Source: JBCCGI01 sp039029355 (GTDB lineage: Bacteria > Planctomycetota > UBA1135 > GCA-002686595). Taken from it: a stretch of DNA of 64,000 nt. This document shows positions 32,632-41,584 of this stretch, one piece after another. A program made the position numbers and the translations under genes. The DNA lies in the NCBI GenBank assembly GCA_039029355.1, contig JBCCGI010000005.1, positions 124,001 through 188,000 of the forward strand. Reading direction: 5' to 3'. The stretch's first letter is position 1. Every line of letters starts with the position of its first letter. Below the pieces are notes generated by a model that was not told where the DNA came from, made no database searches, and saw only the letters and a list, made by a program, of their open reading frames with translations.

Positions 32632-34881
32632 CTAGAACCCGAGCACCAGCTCAACGAAGTCCCCGGCCCGCGCGGGCGCGTGCCGGGCGGGGCTGTAGCG
32701 GCCGCTCGGGTCGCTCGCGACCAGCTCGTGGTCGCGGGCGGAGAGCTGCTCGAACAGCACCTGACCGTGCTCGTCGGTGCGCGCCAGGAAGGCGATGCAG
32801 CCGCAGTAGTCGTTTTCGGGCGGGATGAGCGAGACGTCCACGCCCGCCAGCGGCAGCCCGTCGGGCCCCACGACGCGCGCGATCAGCGGCTCGACCGGGC
32901 GGGTATCGGGGCTCAGGGTGAGCTCCAGGAACTCCGTCGCGCCGTCCAGCGGCAGCGGCTGGAGGTGCTCGATGAACACGCCCCGCAGGTCGGTGGCGCG
33001 CAGGTCGTACTCACCCTCGGGCGCGCGCAGACGGAAGCCGCCGCGGTAGTCGGTGAAGGTCATCGCCTCCGGCTCGGGATCCTCGGCTCCCGCCCCCGCC
33101 AGCTGGCCGGGTGCAAAGAGCGCTACGAGGGCCTTAGGAACCGGCGCGCCCTCCGCGGTGCTCACGCGCCCCTCGATCGTGTGCTGGGTTGCGTCGCTGC
33201 CCTCGGGCACCTGCAGGTCCAGGGGCCCGGGGTCCGCGCCGGCGGCCACGTACCAGCTGCCCGCGGGCGCGCCGCCCACCTCGACCTCGTAGGAGCCCGG
33301 GGCGAGGCCGTCGAAGCGAAAGCCGCCGTCCGGTCCGCTGTGGGTCCGGAGCGGGCGCCACCAGCGCGTCGGGCGCCAGAGGTCGAGCTCGTACTCGTCG
33401 GCGGTCAGGACGGTCTCGAAGGTCGCGCGCACCAGCTCGCCCGCGCGCGGCTTGCCGGCGGCGTCGCGCACGGTGCCCGAGAGGCTCCCCGCACGCGTCA
33501 GCTGCAGGTCGCCCAGGTCGACCGCGGCGCCCGGCTCCGCTGGCGGCACCCAGGCCACGCGCGGCGCCGCGCCGCGCTCGGACAGGAGCACCACGTACTC
33601 GCGCTCCGCGGCGAGGCCCTCCAGCCGGAAGCGCCCGTCGGCGTCGGTAACGTCGCTCCGGCGCCAGCGCTCCGCGTGCGGCGTCACCTCGGCGAGCGCG
33701 CCGGTCAGCCCGTCCATGCCGCGCGCCACGCGCCCGATCGCGGTCAGGCGCACCGCGGCCCCGGGCACGGCCGCGCCCGACGCGTCGACGGCGCGGCCCA
33801 CGGCGGTGTAGCCGGACGACGTGAGCTCGAGCTCGACCTGCTGCTCGCCGCCGGGTTCGGCGTCGATGCGCAGGCGCAGGCTGGTCTCGGCGAAGTTCGG
33901 AGCCACGGCGGTGACGGTCAGCGCCTCGCCCTGTCCGAAGCAGGCTTCGGTCGTGAAGCCGCCGTCGGCGTCGCAGTCGAGCTCGATCACGAGCGACTGC
34001 CCCTTCGAGAAGGCCTCGACGCGCACGCGCGCGCCGGTGAGCGCGGGACCCGTCGCGGCGCGCACCGCCCCCGCCAGCCGCACGCCGCGCCGCAGGGTCA
34101 GCTCGATCTCCGCCGCGCCCGAGGGAGGCAGCTTGAACGACGCGAAGTGGACCTCGAAGTCCGGATGCCGGGCGCACACGTACTGCTCGCCCGGCGCCAG
34201 TCCGGCGAGGAGCGCGTGACCGGCCGCGTCGCTGGTCGCCTCGGCCAAGGGCAGCGCGGCGAGATCGCGGAAGGAACGGGTGACGCGCAGCCGCACGCCC
34301 TCGACCGCCAGTCCCTGCTCGTCGCGCACGCGCACGCCGAGCCCGACCGCCGGCACCAGCAGCACGTCGAGCTCATCGCCGGACCAGAGGTGATCCGCGG
34401 TCCAGCGCGCGTACCCCTCCGCCGCGACGGACAGGCGCCAGGGCCCGGGCCCCGCGGCGAGCTCGAAGCGGCCGTCACCGCCGCTGGTGCCGGTCCGCGG
34501 CGCCTGGCCCGCGCCGACGTCGCCGAAGCCGGCGCCGGTCGTGCCGGGGTTCAGCTCGCACCGGGCGCCCTCCAGCGCGAGTCCGCCCGCTCCGCGCACC
34601 GTGCCGCGCACGTGCGTCGCGGGCGCCGCAGGCGGTGCGGAGGGAAAGGCCCCGTGGAGCACGCGCTCCGCCGGCCGCGCGCCGGGGTTGCCGCCGGCCA
34701 GGCCGTCCGCGAGCCGATCCGTTCCCGCCGCCCCGCCCACAGGGGCCGGCACAGCGGCGGGTTGCTCGGCGGAACGGGCCTCGCGCGGCAGCCAAACGAC
34801 CACGACGAAGAGCAGCGCCAGCACGGCCGGAAGCGACAGCCAGGCCCAGCGCCGCAGCGGGGACGCGGGGGAAGGAGACAT
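32632..34881 (-). CDS. Membrane-anchored carboxypeptidase-regulatory-like domain protein
   Basis: 749 residues from ATG 34881 (GGAG upstream). One N-terminal membrane segment (AWLSLPAVLALLFVVVVWLP), then a Pro/Ala-rich linker. About six or seven Ig-like beta-sandwich repeats of the carboxypeptidase regulatory type follow, each with a core such as GTVRGAGGLALEGARCEL, GRFELAAGPGPW, GRAVDASGAAVPGAAVRLTA, GSLSGTVRDAAGKPRAGELV and GRVSTAEGAPVPKALVALFA. No catalytic domain is present. It is probably an extracytoplasmic surface or scaffold protein, with no clear functional link to its neighbours. Confidence 0.8.
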   Translation of the reverse strand: MSPSPASPLRRWAWLSLPAVLALLFVVVVWLPREARSAEQPAAVPAPVGGAAGTDRLADGLAGGNPGARPAERVLHGAFPSAPPAAPATHVRGTVRGAGGLALEGARCELNPGTTGAGFGDVGAGQAPRTGTSGGDGRFELAAGPGPWRLSVAAEGYARWTADHLWSGDELDVLLVPAVGLGVRVRDEQGLAVEGVRLRVTRSFRDLAALPLAEATSDAAGHALLAGLAPGEQYVCARHPDFEVHFASFKLPPSGAAEIELTLRRGVRLAGAVRAATGPALTGARVRVEAFSKGQSLVIELDCDADGGFTTEACFGQGEALTVTAVAPNFAETSLRLRIDAEPGGEQQVELELTSSGYTAVGRAVDASGAAVPGAAVRLTAIGRVARGMDGLTGALAEVTPHAERWRRSDVTDADGRFRLEGLAAEREYVVLLSERGAAPRVAWVPPAEPGAAVDLGDLQLTRAGSLSGTVRDAAGKPRAGELVRATFETVLTADEYELDLWRPTRWWRPLRTHSGPDGGFRFDGLAPGSYEVEVGGAPAGSWYVAAGADPGPLDLQVPEGSDATQHTIEGRVSTAEGAPVPKALVALFAPGQLAGAGAEDPEPEAMTFTDYRGGFRLRAPEGEYDLRATDLRGVFIEHLQPLPLDGATEFLELTLSPDTRPVEPLIARVVGPDGLPLAGVDVSLIPPENDYCGCIAFLARTDEHGQVLFEQLSARDHELVASDPSGRYSPARHAPARAGDFVELVLGF

Positions 34882-35028
34882 AGGCGCCTTGGGCAAGGAG
34901 CAAGGAAGAGGAAGCGTCGCGGCCGCGCCGCGCCGTGGAGGGGATGCTGGCCGGGTCACCGAACCCCGGCCAGGCGAGCGGGCTAGGCCACCATGCCGAG
35001 CCCTACAAAGTGTCGTGCGGGCAAAGCC

Positions 35029-35301
35029 CTATTTGCACTTCACCTCGACCAGAACGGGAACCTCACAGATCTCCACTCACGTCGGGGCGGCGCAGCCCTT
35101 CTGAATCAGTTCCCAGTCGTTCTTCTGATCCTCGTAGATCGGATCGAGAACCCACTCGCGGTACTGTACTCAGACGGGGCACCATTCAAGCTTGTAGCAC
35201 TTCTTGGCGTCGGACGCGGCGCCGGCGAAGGATCCGAAGATCCCGAGCACGGCAACGGCGGGCAGCGCCGTGAAGGCCACCTTCCGAAGAAGGCTCTTCA
35301 T
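35029..35301 (-). CDS. Candidate secreted selenoprotein with two in-frame UGA codons
   Basis: RBS AAGGAGA precedes ATG 35301. The signal peptide is AFTALPAVAVLGIFGSFAGA. The frame reads KKCYKLEWCPV, TGA (35172-35170), VQYREWVLDPIYEDQKNDW, ELIQKGCAAPT, TGA (35079-35077), VEICEVPVLVEVKCK and then TAG at 35029. Both interrupted parts look like genuine protein, and the two UGA contexts are alike (C..PV-U-V, C..PT-U-V). A small hairpin CGAG/TGGGTT/CTCG begins 12 bases after the first UGA, where a bacterial SECIS should be; none is clear after the second. With standard decoding it ends after 43 residues. Alternatives are a pseudogene or other UGA readthrough. I recognise no family. Confidence 0.5.
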
Positions 35302-35441
35302 CGGTGTCTCCTTAGATTACGGACAGGGAAACGCGGAGCCAGACGGCACGGGCTCCGTCGACGCAACCGGGCCGCACGTCACCGAACCGCGCGACTGGCA
35401 AGGTCTCCGGGTTACCGTTCCGCTGGGGAACCGCACAGGTG

Positions 35442-35460
35442 CGCCCGCGAAGTGCGGGCG
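35442..35460 (-). terminator. Hairpin after the beta-helix gene
   Basis: CGCCCGC, loop ACTTC, GCGGGCG is a perfect 7-bp stem about 110 bases downstream of the beta-helix stop. No T-run follows, so it may be a terminator of the Rho-assisted kind or an mRNA-stabilising hairpin. The rest of 35302-35570 shows no gene. Confidence 0.35.
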
Positions 35461-35570
35461 TGGAGGCATTGGAGACCCGTTCCGCCCGGGGCGCAAGGGG
35501 CCGCGCGCGGATTCCGCGCGAGGCGCGGCGCACGCCCTCGCGCCGCCGCTCGCACAAGACCGCGCTCGTC

Positions 35571-37127
35571 CTACTGCAGCGGCAGCGGCAAGGCGTTGCT
35601 CGCGAGCGCGACGAGCGTAGCGGGATCCACCACCAGCGCGGCGTGCCAGGCGTTGCCCGTCGGCGCGAGCCCCGGCGGCAGCACGAGCGCGGCGTCGGCC
35701 GCTCCGGCGGCGTTCAGCACGCCGACGCTGCCGGGCAGCAGCGACGAGCCGGCCGCGGTCAGGGTGGTGACGAACCAGCCGTCGGGCACCAGCGGCAGCG
35801 CCGCGCCGAACGGGCTGATGCCGGGCGACGTCCCGCTCACCGAGCCGAGGACGACGTAGAGCCAGCCGGCGAAGCCGGCATCGAGGCTCACGCGCCAGGG
35901 ATGCGTGCCGCCGAGCTCCGCGGACAGCGAGCTCCATCCCGGAGTGGTCGCGGCCGCGAGCACGTCGCGGCGCCCGTAGAGGACCGCGAAGGGGAAGGCC
36001 CCCACGTCCGCCACCGAGCCGTCCGGGTCCAGCAGCGTCGGATCACCGGCGTCGATGCACGGCGAGGGCGCCGTCAGGTGGTAGTCGCCGCCCTGCGCGT
36101 TCACGAACAGCGGGTCGGCGTCGAAGTTGCCCACGCCGGGCGCGCCGCCCTCGACGTTGGAGTAGGACGCGCTGACCGACGTTGGGTCGAGCTCCAGTCC
36201 CGCGTTGTTGCGCACGATCGAACCGCTCATCGCCATGGTGCCGCCGAGGCCGCCAATCGCTTCGCCGAAGGACGTCGCCTGGCCGGCGTTGTTCGCGATC
36301 GTGCACCGCTCGACGGCGACCGTCGCGCCCTCGAAGGCGAAGATGCCGCTGCCCTGGGTCGGCCCCGGGTCGCCCGGCCCCGAGAACCCGAAGATGGCGG
36401 CCGACAGGCTGTTCCCGGTGATCTGGCAGCCAACCAGCGTCGCGGTGCCGTTCAGCTGTACGCCGACGCCGCCCCCCAGGTTGTAGCCCGCGTTGCCGGC
36501 GATCAGGCAGTCGAACAGCGCGGCCGGGGTCGACCCCGCCACCAGGACCCCCGCGCTGCCCCCCTTGATCACCGAGTTGTTGAGGACCGCGCACTCGCGC
36601 ATCGTCACGCCGCCATAGACCCCGCCGCCGCCCCCGCCGGGAGCCGAGAAGGACCCGGCGCCGTTGTTCGCGATGACGCAGCGGACGAGCTGCAGATCGC
36701 CGGCCACCCCGCCCCCGAGGTGGGCCTGGTTCTCGCGGATGACGCAGTCCTCGACCACGGCGGTCGAGGGCGGCGTCCCGGCCCACACCCAGCCGGCGAT
36801 CCCGCCCCCGATGCCGCCGAAGCCGCCGCGGATCGTGAGCCCCCTCAGGCGCGTGCCCGGCCCCTCCCCGGAGTGCAGGGTGACCACCGGCCCCGTGGCG
36901 GAGGCAAGCAGCTCCGTCGCCGCCGCCCCATCGCGCCCTACCACCTCGATCGCCTTGCCCTTCAGGTCGATCGACTCGAAGTAGGTCCCGGGCAGGAGCA
37001 CCACCCGGTCGCCGGCCACGGCCTGATCGATGGCGGCCTGGATGCTGCCGCCGGGTCCGACCACCAGGTCGGCGGCGAGGTGCGGAGCGGCGAGGAGAGC
37101 GAGAGCGAGGCTGGCGCGGTGGAGCAT
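35571..37127 (-). CDS. Secreted right-handed beta-helix protein
   Basis: 518 residues from ATG 37127 with signal peptide SLALALLAAPHLA. VGPGGSIQAAIDQAVAGDRV and LLPGTYFESIDLKGKAIEVV are the start of a pectate-lyase-like parallel beta-helix, followed by many short Asn/Gly-rich turns (CVIRENQAHLGGG, CTIANNAGQATSF, SIVRNNAG) and the closing motif DPLFVNAQGGDYHLTAPSPC then IDAGDP. The last 110 residues are a separate beta domain ending PPGLAPTGNAWHAALVVDP, a C-terminal domain I associate with secreted planctomycete proteins. No polysaccharide-lyase active site is evident. Confidence 0.8.
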   Translation of the reverse strand: MLHRASLALALLAAPHLAADLVVGPGGSIQAAIDQAVAGDRVVLLPGTYFESIDLKGKAIEVVGRDGAAATELLASATGPVVTLHSGEGPGTRLRGLTIRGGFGGIGGGIAGWVWAGTPPSTAVVEDCVIRENQAHLGGGVAGDLQLVRCVIANNGAGSFSAPGGGGGGVYGGVTMRECAVLNNSVIKGGSAGVLVAGSTPAALFDCLIAGNAGYNLGGGVGVQLNGTATLVGCQITGNSLSAAIFGFSGPGDPGPTQGSGIFAFEGATVAVERCTIANNAGQATSFGEAIGGLGGTMAMSGSIVRNNAGLELDPTSVSASYSNVEGGAPGVGNFDADPLFVNAQGGDYHLTAPSPCIDAGDPTLLDPDGSVADVGAFPFAVLYGRRDVLAAATTPGWSSLSAELGGTHPWRVSLDAGFAGWLYVVLGSVSGTSPGISPFGAALPLVPDGWFVTTLTAAGSSLLPGSVGVLNAAGAADAALVLPPGLAPTGNAWHAALVVDPATLVALASNALPLPLQ

Positions 37128-37593
37128 GGCGTCCTCGTAACGGGCTTGCCCCTGCGGGGCAGGACGATGGGTCGCGGCGGGGGGAGGCGCCTGCGTCCGC
37201 AACTGCCGGGCCGGCCGCGCGCGTCCGCGCCGACCGTCCATCGCGGTGCGGGCCGGATCCGCCGGCGAGGAGCGAGGCGACAACGAGCGCCGCTCACGCG
37301 CGAACGCGGGCGAGTGGCAACGCACGCCGGCTGGCTCGCTTGCAGGCCGGGACCGCCGGCACGCGGCGTCCCCGGTCGCCGGTATGGGTGCACAGCACCG
37401 CGACAGCTGCTTTGGCCCCCCCGAACCGGGACCCGCGGGCGACGGCGCTTCCGGCCGTCGGCAGATCTTCCCCGATTCGTGTCACCGACGGGAAGGACGC
37501 AAACCCGGTGCGGCGAGGGCGGAGAACGGCTCCGCCCCACGCCGAGACCAACCGGCCCGCGGGCCGCCTGCTCCCCAAAAGGAGTCCGATCCC
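37128..37593. promoter_or_regulatory. Long divergent intergenic region with structured leader
   Basis: 466 bases between divergent secreted-protein genes, with no convincing gene. Near the + gene it contains GGACGCAAA (37495-37503), a string shared with GEMM-I cyclic-di-GMP riboswitches, then a perfect hairpin GGGCGGAG/AACGG/CTCCGCCC (37517-37537) inside a longer imperfect stem. The rest of the riboswitch consensus, especially an upstream GCAAACC arm, is not visible, so the identity is doubtful. The segment may still be a structured 5' leader. Confidence 0.25.
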
Positions 37594-39753
37594 TTGTCTG
37601 CCAAGCCCCTCCTGCTTCCCTGGCTTCTCCTGCCCGCGCTCGCCGCGGGGTTCCACGCTCAATCGTCCGCGGCCGAGGCCGCGCCTTCCCCCACCGCCGT
37701 CGGAACGAGCGTCGGACTGCGCGCCATCGACGGCGGCCTGCGCGGCGGCGGTCCGGGGTACCGCGTCGACTTCGACGCGCGCGGCGCCTCGTTCGTGCCT
37801 GCGCTCGGTGCGACGGCGCAGCGGACGTATCCGCTTTCCTTCGAGCTCGAGAGCGTCACCGTCGGCGACGTCCGCCTGGACCTCGCCGCCGTCGAGCCGA
37901 TCGCGGCGGACGACGCGGTCGAGTACCATCGCGGCGGGCTGGTCGAGCGCTACGCGCTGGGCTCCAAGGGCGTCGAGCAGAGCTTCCGCTTCGACGCGCT
38001 CCCCGCGCGCGGCGACATCGTCGTCCGCGGACGTCTCGCGACCGACCTGCCCCTGGCGAGCGCCGACCCGCTCGACGGCCTGCGCTTCGAAGAGCGCGGG
38101 CTCGGCGGCGTCTCCTTCGGCGGCGTCACCGGCATCGACGCCGAGGGCAACGCGGCGCGCGGCTGGGTGCGTCTAGAGGGCGACCGCGTCGAGCTCGGGC
38201 TTCCCGCGGACTTCGTACGCGACGCCGCGCTGCCGCTCGTGCTCGACCCGCTGATCGGCACGTTGTTCGACGTGAACGACGGCGGCCCGGACGACACGGA
38301 GGTCGACGTGGCCTACGAGAACAACCGCTACCTGGTCGTGTGGACGCGCACCTTCGCCGCGGGCGACACCGAGATCCGCGGGCAGCGCGTGAACACCGAC
38401 GGCACGCTGGCCGGCGGCCTGCTCTTGATCTCGACCAGCGACGAGAACACCGCACCCTCGGTCGGGGCCTCGGGCAACAACGGGCTCTACCTCGTCGCCT
38501 GGGAGCACCGCGAAGGGGGCAACGACTCCGACATCTATCTCGCGTCGGTGACGCCTACGGGCGTGGTCTCTCCCGAGGTCGAGCTCGGACTCGACTTCTA
38601 CGACGAGGATCAGCCCGACGTCGGGCACGGCCCGTCGAAGGTGACCGTGGCCTGGCACCGCGAGGGCTTCGGCATCTACGGCGCCCGGATCGGCTTCTTC
38701 CCCGGCAACGACGAGCCCTTCGTCGACCAGACCTTCCCGCTCTCGTCGGACCCCGACGACCGCTTCCCCGCCATCAGCCAGAGCGAGGCCGACGACTACC
38801 GCTTCGTCACCTGGCGCCGCAGCTCGATCGGCGTCCTGAACTTCGTCTACGGCCGGCGCTGGACGGGCGAGCCCGACTCCAGCGAGCCGGAGTTCCTCAT
38901 CCACTCCAGCACCAACCTCCTGGGCAACCCCGACTGCGCCACCGGGACGTCGGACGACTACATGGTCGTGTGGCACATCTCAGGCTCGTTGCCGGGACTC
39001 AACCGCGACGTGTGGGGCAAGCGGGTGTTCTTCCCCGGCGGCGAGGCGGGGCTCGGCGACGCCTTCGCGATCTCGAACGAGAGCGATCACGAGGAGTACG
39101 ACCCCAGCGTCGCCTACACGCCGGGTGAGTACGTGGTGACCTTCCTCGACGAGAGCGATGACGAGAACCGCTTCCGCGTGCGCGGCTTCGACCCGATGAG
39201 CGGCAACACGCTGGAGACCCTCAACGTCAACTACCCGAATCGGGAGCTCGTCGCCGCGGCGCTCGGCGGCGGCGCGAGCGCCTTCCTGCCCGACCCCGCC
39301 GAGGTCCTGGTCGCGTTCATCACCAACGACGACGACGGCGGAGACGTCTCGGCCGTCCTCTACGGCAGCAAGACCGACGTGCCCGAGCGGCTCCAGTACG
39401 GCTGCCCCGGCGTCGGCAAGCCGCGCGCCTCGGCGGTCGTCTCCCCCAACACGGGCCACCGCCAGGAGCTCTGGGAGGCGGCGCCGAACACGCCGGCGCT
39501 GCTCGCGGTCAGCTGGCAGCAGGCGATCTTCCCCTTCGGCGGCGGGACGCTCGGGATCGACCCGACCGCGTTCGTCGTCTTCGACGCGGGGCTGACCGAC
39601 GCCGACGGCTACGTGGGGGTCGACGCGCCGATGCCCTCGCTGCTCGTCGGGGCCGAGCTGTGGTTCCAGTGGGCGCTGATCCCCGCGCCGGGGACGGCCT
39701 GCACGACGCTGGAGGTCGATCTGACCGACACGCTGTACTCGGTGGTCGACTAG
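37594..39753 (+). CDS. Large secreted beta-propeller-like protein
   Basis: 719 residues from a TTG at 37594, chosen because AAAAGGAG lies 9 bases upstream and the signal peptide follows at once (LLLPWLLLPALAAGFHAQ). After about residue 220 come repeats with W and DxD motifs (NNRYLVVWTRTFAAGDTEIR, YLVAWEHREGGNDSDIYLAS, DDYRFVTWRRSSIG, DDYMVVWHISG), suggesting a propeller. A C-terminal beta domain (ALLAVSWQQAIFPFGGGTLG, LWFQWALIPAPGTAC) resembles the end domain of the beta-helix protein. Likely extracellular, function unknown. A strong hairpin terminator follows. Confidence 0.75.
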   Translation: MSAKPLLLPWLLLPALAAGFHAQSSAAEAAPSPTAVGTSVGLRAIDGGLRGGGPGYRVDFDARGASFVPALGATAQRTYPLSFELESVTVGDVRLDLAAVEPIAADDAVEYHRGGLVERYALGSKGVEQSFRFDALPARGDIVVRGRLATDLPLASADPLDGLRFEERGLGGVSFGGVTGIDAEGNAARGWVRLEGDRVELGLPADFVRDAALPLVLDPLIGTLFDVNDGGPDDTEVDVAYENNRYLVVWTRTFAAGDTEIRGQRVNTDGTLAGGLLLISTSDENTAPSVGASGNNGLYLVAWEHREGGNDSDIYLASVTPTGVVSPEVELGLDFYDEDQPDVGHGPSKVTVAWHREGFGIYGARIGFFPGNDEPFVDQTFPLSSDPDDRFPAISQSEADDYRFVTWRRSSIGVLNFVYGRRWTGEPDSSEPEFLIHSSTNLLGNPDCATGTSDDYMVVWHISGSLPGLNRDVWGKRVFFPGGEAGLGDAFAISNESDHEEYDPSVAYTPGEYVVTFLDESDDENRFRVRGFDPMSGNTLETLNVNYPNRELVAAALGGGASAFLPDPAEVLVAFITNDDDGGDVSAVLYGSKTDVPERLQYGCPGVGKPRASAVVSPNTGHRQELWEAAPNTPALLAVSWQQAIFPFGGGTLGIDPTAFVVFDAGLTDADGYVGVDAPMPSLLVGAELWFQWALIPAPGTACTTLEVDLTDTLYSVVD

Positions 39754-39788
39754 GAGTCGGTCCAAGCCTGGTGACTCCGAGGACCGGA

Positions 39789-39820
39789 GCGGCCCCGCGC
39801 GCCTTGGCACGCGGGGCCGC
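39789..39820 (+). terminator. Strong hairpin terminator
   Basis: GCGGCCCCGCG and CGCGGGGCCGC form an 11-bp perfect stem with a 10-base loop, 35 bases after the stop, followed by TCTTCGTGCC. The T-run is short but the stem is very stable. Confidence 0.7.
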
Positions 39821-39929
39821 TCTTCGTGCCGGAGCCAGGCACGAAAAATCCGCCCCTCCCAGAACCGCGGGCGCGCGGCGGACACGATCGGCCTGACTTC
39901 CCTCACTTCCGCCGAAGGCACCCACACCC

Positions 39930-41084
39930 ATGAAGCAACGGCTGCTGGTCTACGCACTTGCGGGCGCATCGTGCGCCCTTCCCCTTCACGCCCTCCAGGA
40001 GGACCCGGGCGACGTCACGACCGAGGAGTTTCTCCTCATGGTCCACGACGACCCCGCGGCGCTCGCCGAGCCGCTGTACGAGGGCTCGACCGAGGTCTGC
40101 GTCACGGTCTCCTTCGAGCCGCTCGTCGTGGCGCTAGCGCTCGACGGCGAGGTCTTTACCGAGCTGCTCGTGAAGCCCGGCGACCGCGCCGCGGTTCCGC
40201 TGCCGGGGAAGGTCGTGGTCGGCCAAGAGCTACACCTGCTCGACGCGTTGACCGGCGAGCTACTCGCCGTCGACCCCGTGCAGCACCGCACTTACCCGCG
40301 CGGCAACGTCGTCTACTCGGGCGCCTACGGCGCGAGCCAGCCCGACCTCGACGACGTCGTGTACCTGGCCGAGTACCTGTTCTACGGCGGTCCCGAGCCG
40401 CTGCACCCGCTCGCCGGCGACGTGCAGGGCGACGGGCTGATCGACGTGCAGGACGTCTTCGTGCTGTACGACTACATCCTGGGCCTGCCCAACCCGGTGC
40501 TGCCCGAGGTCGACCTGCTGTTCGACGGCTCGCCGTTCGAGATCCGCACGTTCACGTCGAACGAGGAGGAGGGTGACTGGTCGGGCGAGATCCACGCCCC
40601 GCCGCGCAAGGGCGAGGGCGCCAAGCCCGCCAACCTCGACGGCAACCCGAAGACCAAGGAGTGGACCTTCCCCTGCACCGCCAAGCCCGTGCAGGGCAAG
40701 CCGGGCTACTTCACGATCACGGTGTGCTACGGCCCGCGCACGCCCGGCACCACGCCGTCGGGCGGCAACTCGGCGCTGATCCAGCGCTTCGTCTGCATCC
40801 TGCCCAACCCCAGCGGCCCGTGGTGGTGGCCCTTCACGCTCGAGTGGAAGCCGATCGGTCAGTGCATGTTCCCGTGCGGCGACAACGAGTTCATCACGCC
40901 CGGGCTCGTCAGCCGCGAGCGGATCTGGACCTCCAGGAACCCCGACAACAACGACACCTGGAGGTACACGTTCAACATCGACACCTGCAAGATCGTGATC
41001 GAGCGCGACCACGACGGCGACGGCACCTACAACCACGTGCACACCGGCCTCCCCAGCGAGTGGGACGGCTGGTTCCACCTTTAG
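39930..41084 (+). CDS. Secreted dockerin-like-repeat protein
   Basis: 384 residues with a signal peptide (LLVYALAGASCALPLHA). Residues about 135-190 (DLDDVVYLAEYLFYGGPEPL, then HPLAGDVQGDGLIDVQD and YDYILG) are two Ca2+-loop half-repeats of the dockerin/EF-hand type, in the form common in planctomycetes. The C-terminal part is Cys- and Trp-rich (FPCTAKPVQGKPGYFTITVC, FPCGDNEF, IDTCKIVIERDHDGDGTYNH) with a further Asp-rich loop. It is likely extracellular and calcium-stabilised. Function unknown. Confidence 0.75.
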   Translation: MKQRLLVYALAGASCALPLHALQEDPGDVTTEEFLLMVHDDPAALAEPLYEGSTEVCVTVSFEPLVVALALDGEVFTELLVKPGDRAAVPLPGKVVVGQELHLLDALTGELLAVDPVQHRTYPRGNVVYSGAYGASQPDLDDVVYLAEYLFYGGPEPLHPLAGDVQGDGLIDVQDVFVLYDYILGLPNPVLPEVDLLFDGSPFEIRTFTSNEEEGDWSGEIHAPPRKGEGAKPANLDGNPKTKEWTFPCTAKPVQGKPGYFTITVCYGPRTPGTTPSGGNSALIQRFVCILPNPSGPWWWPFTLEWKPIGQCMFPCGDNEFITPGLVSRERIWTSRNPDNNDTWRYTFNIDTCKIVIERDHDGDGTYNHVHTGLPSEWDGWFHL

Positions 41085-41115
41085 GCCCGAGCTCCAGGCG
41101 TCCGGAGCAACGGTC

Positions 41116-41145
41116 GAGGCGGGCGGCGCCTGGCGCCCCCGCCTC
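41116..41145. terminator. Bidirectional terminator between convergent genes
   Basis: GAGGCGGG and CCCGCCTC form an 8-bp perfect outer stem enclosing a second inverted repeat (GGCGCC and GGCGCC). It lies between the ends of the dockerin-like gene (+) and the selenoprotein gene (-), so it could serve both strands. Confidence 0.65.
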
Positions 41146-41151
41146 CTTGCA

Positions 41152-41505
41152 TCAACCGCCCAGGTTCAGCCCGCACGACGGGCAGCGCGGCGCGCGCGGA
41201 AACGACGCGCCGCAGGCCGGGCAGGTGAACTCCTCGGCGTCCAGGTCGATCGTCGCCTCCGACGCGGCGCGCTCGGCCTCGGAGGCCTGCGCCTGCCAGC
41301 TCGACTCCAGGTACTCGGCCGCGCGCTGCGCGTCCGGGCCCGCGACCGCGAGCCACAGGACCGAGCCTCAGCTGTTCGGCTTGGCGTCGGGCGGAGAGAC
41401 GATGTCCGTCGCGATGCCGCCGCTCTGCAGCGTGCGCTGCATCTCCTTCAGGTTGTTGAGGCCGCCCCGGGCGAGGACGACAAAGTCGGGTTGGTCGGTG
41501 CTCAT
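41152..41505 (-). CDS. Zinc-ribbon selenoprotein (GSU3473-like), Sec at codon 46
   Basis: The frame from ATG 41505 reads DFVVLARGGLNNLKEMQRTL, ending KPNS, then TGA (41370-41368), then GSVLWLAVAGPDAQRAAEYL, and finishes with EEFTCPACGASFPRAPRCPS, CGLNLGG and TGA at 41152. The part after the internal TGA is plainly protein-like and ends in a CxxC...CxxC zinc ribbon. The whole 117-residue product resembles small proteins I associate with a Geobacter (GSU3473-like) family in which this position tends to be Cys or Sec; that is from memory. A SECIS-like hairpin sits just downstream of the UGA. Without Sec the product stops at 45 residues and loses the zinc ribbon. Confidence 0.72.
41332..41361 (-). 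promoter_or_regulatory. Bacterial SECIS-like hairpin
   Basis: Seven bases after the in-frame UGA begins GTCC, an internal loop TGT, GGCTCGC, apical loop GGTC, GCGGGCC, C and GGAC. That is a 7-bp upper stem (one G-U) and 4-bp lower stem. The loop begins 21 bases after the UGA, and GGUC is the same core as the apical loop of E. coli fdhF SECIS, at almost the same distance. Expected role: binding SelB to direct selenocysteine insertion. Confidence 0.68.
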
Positions 41506-41584
41506 GGCTCTTGGGTGCGCGCGCGAGGCTTCGAAGGGCTCATCATACGCCGGCGGAGCGTCGCGCGGCACCCGCGAGGCTGAG

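Noticed and set aside
35302..35570. A further gene between the two-UGA gene and the beta-helix gene
   Set aside because: The only frames are Arg-rich shadows without a start or Shine-Dalgarno; the stretch holds a hairpin and the promoter of the small gene.
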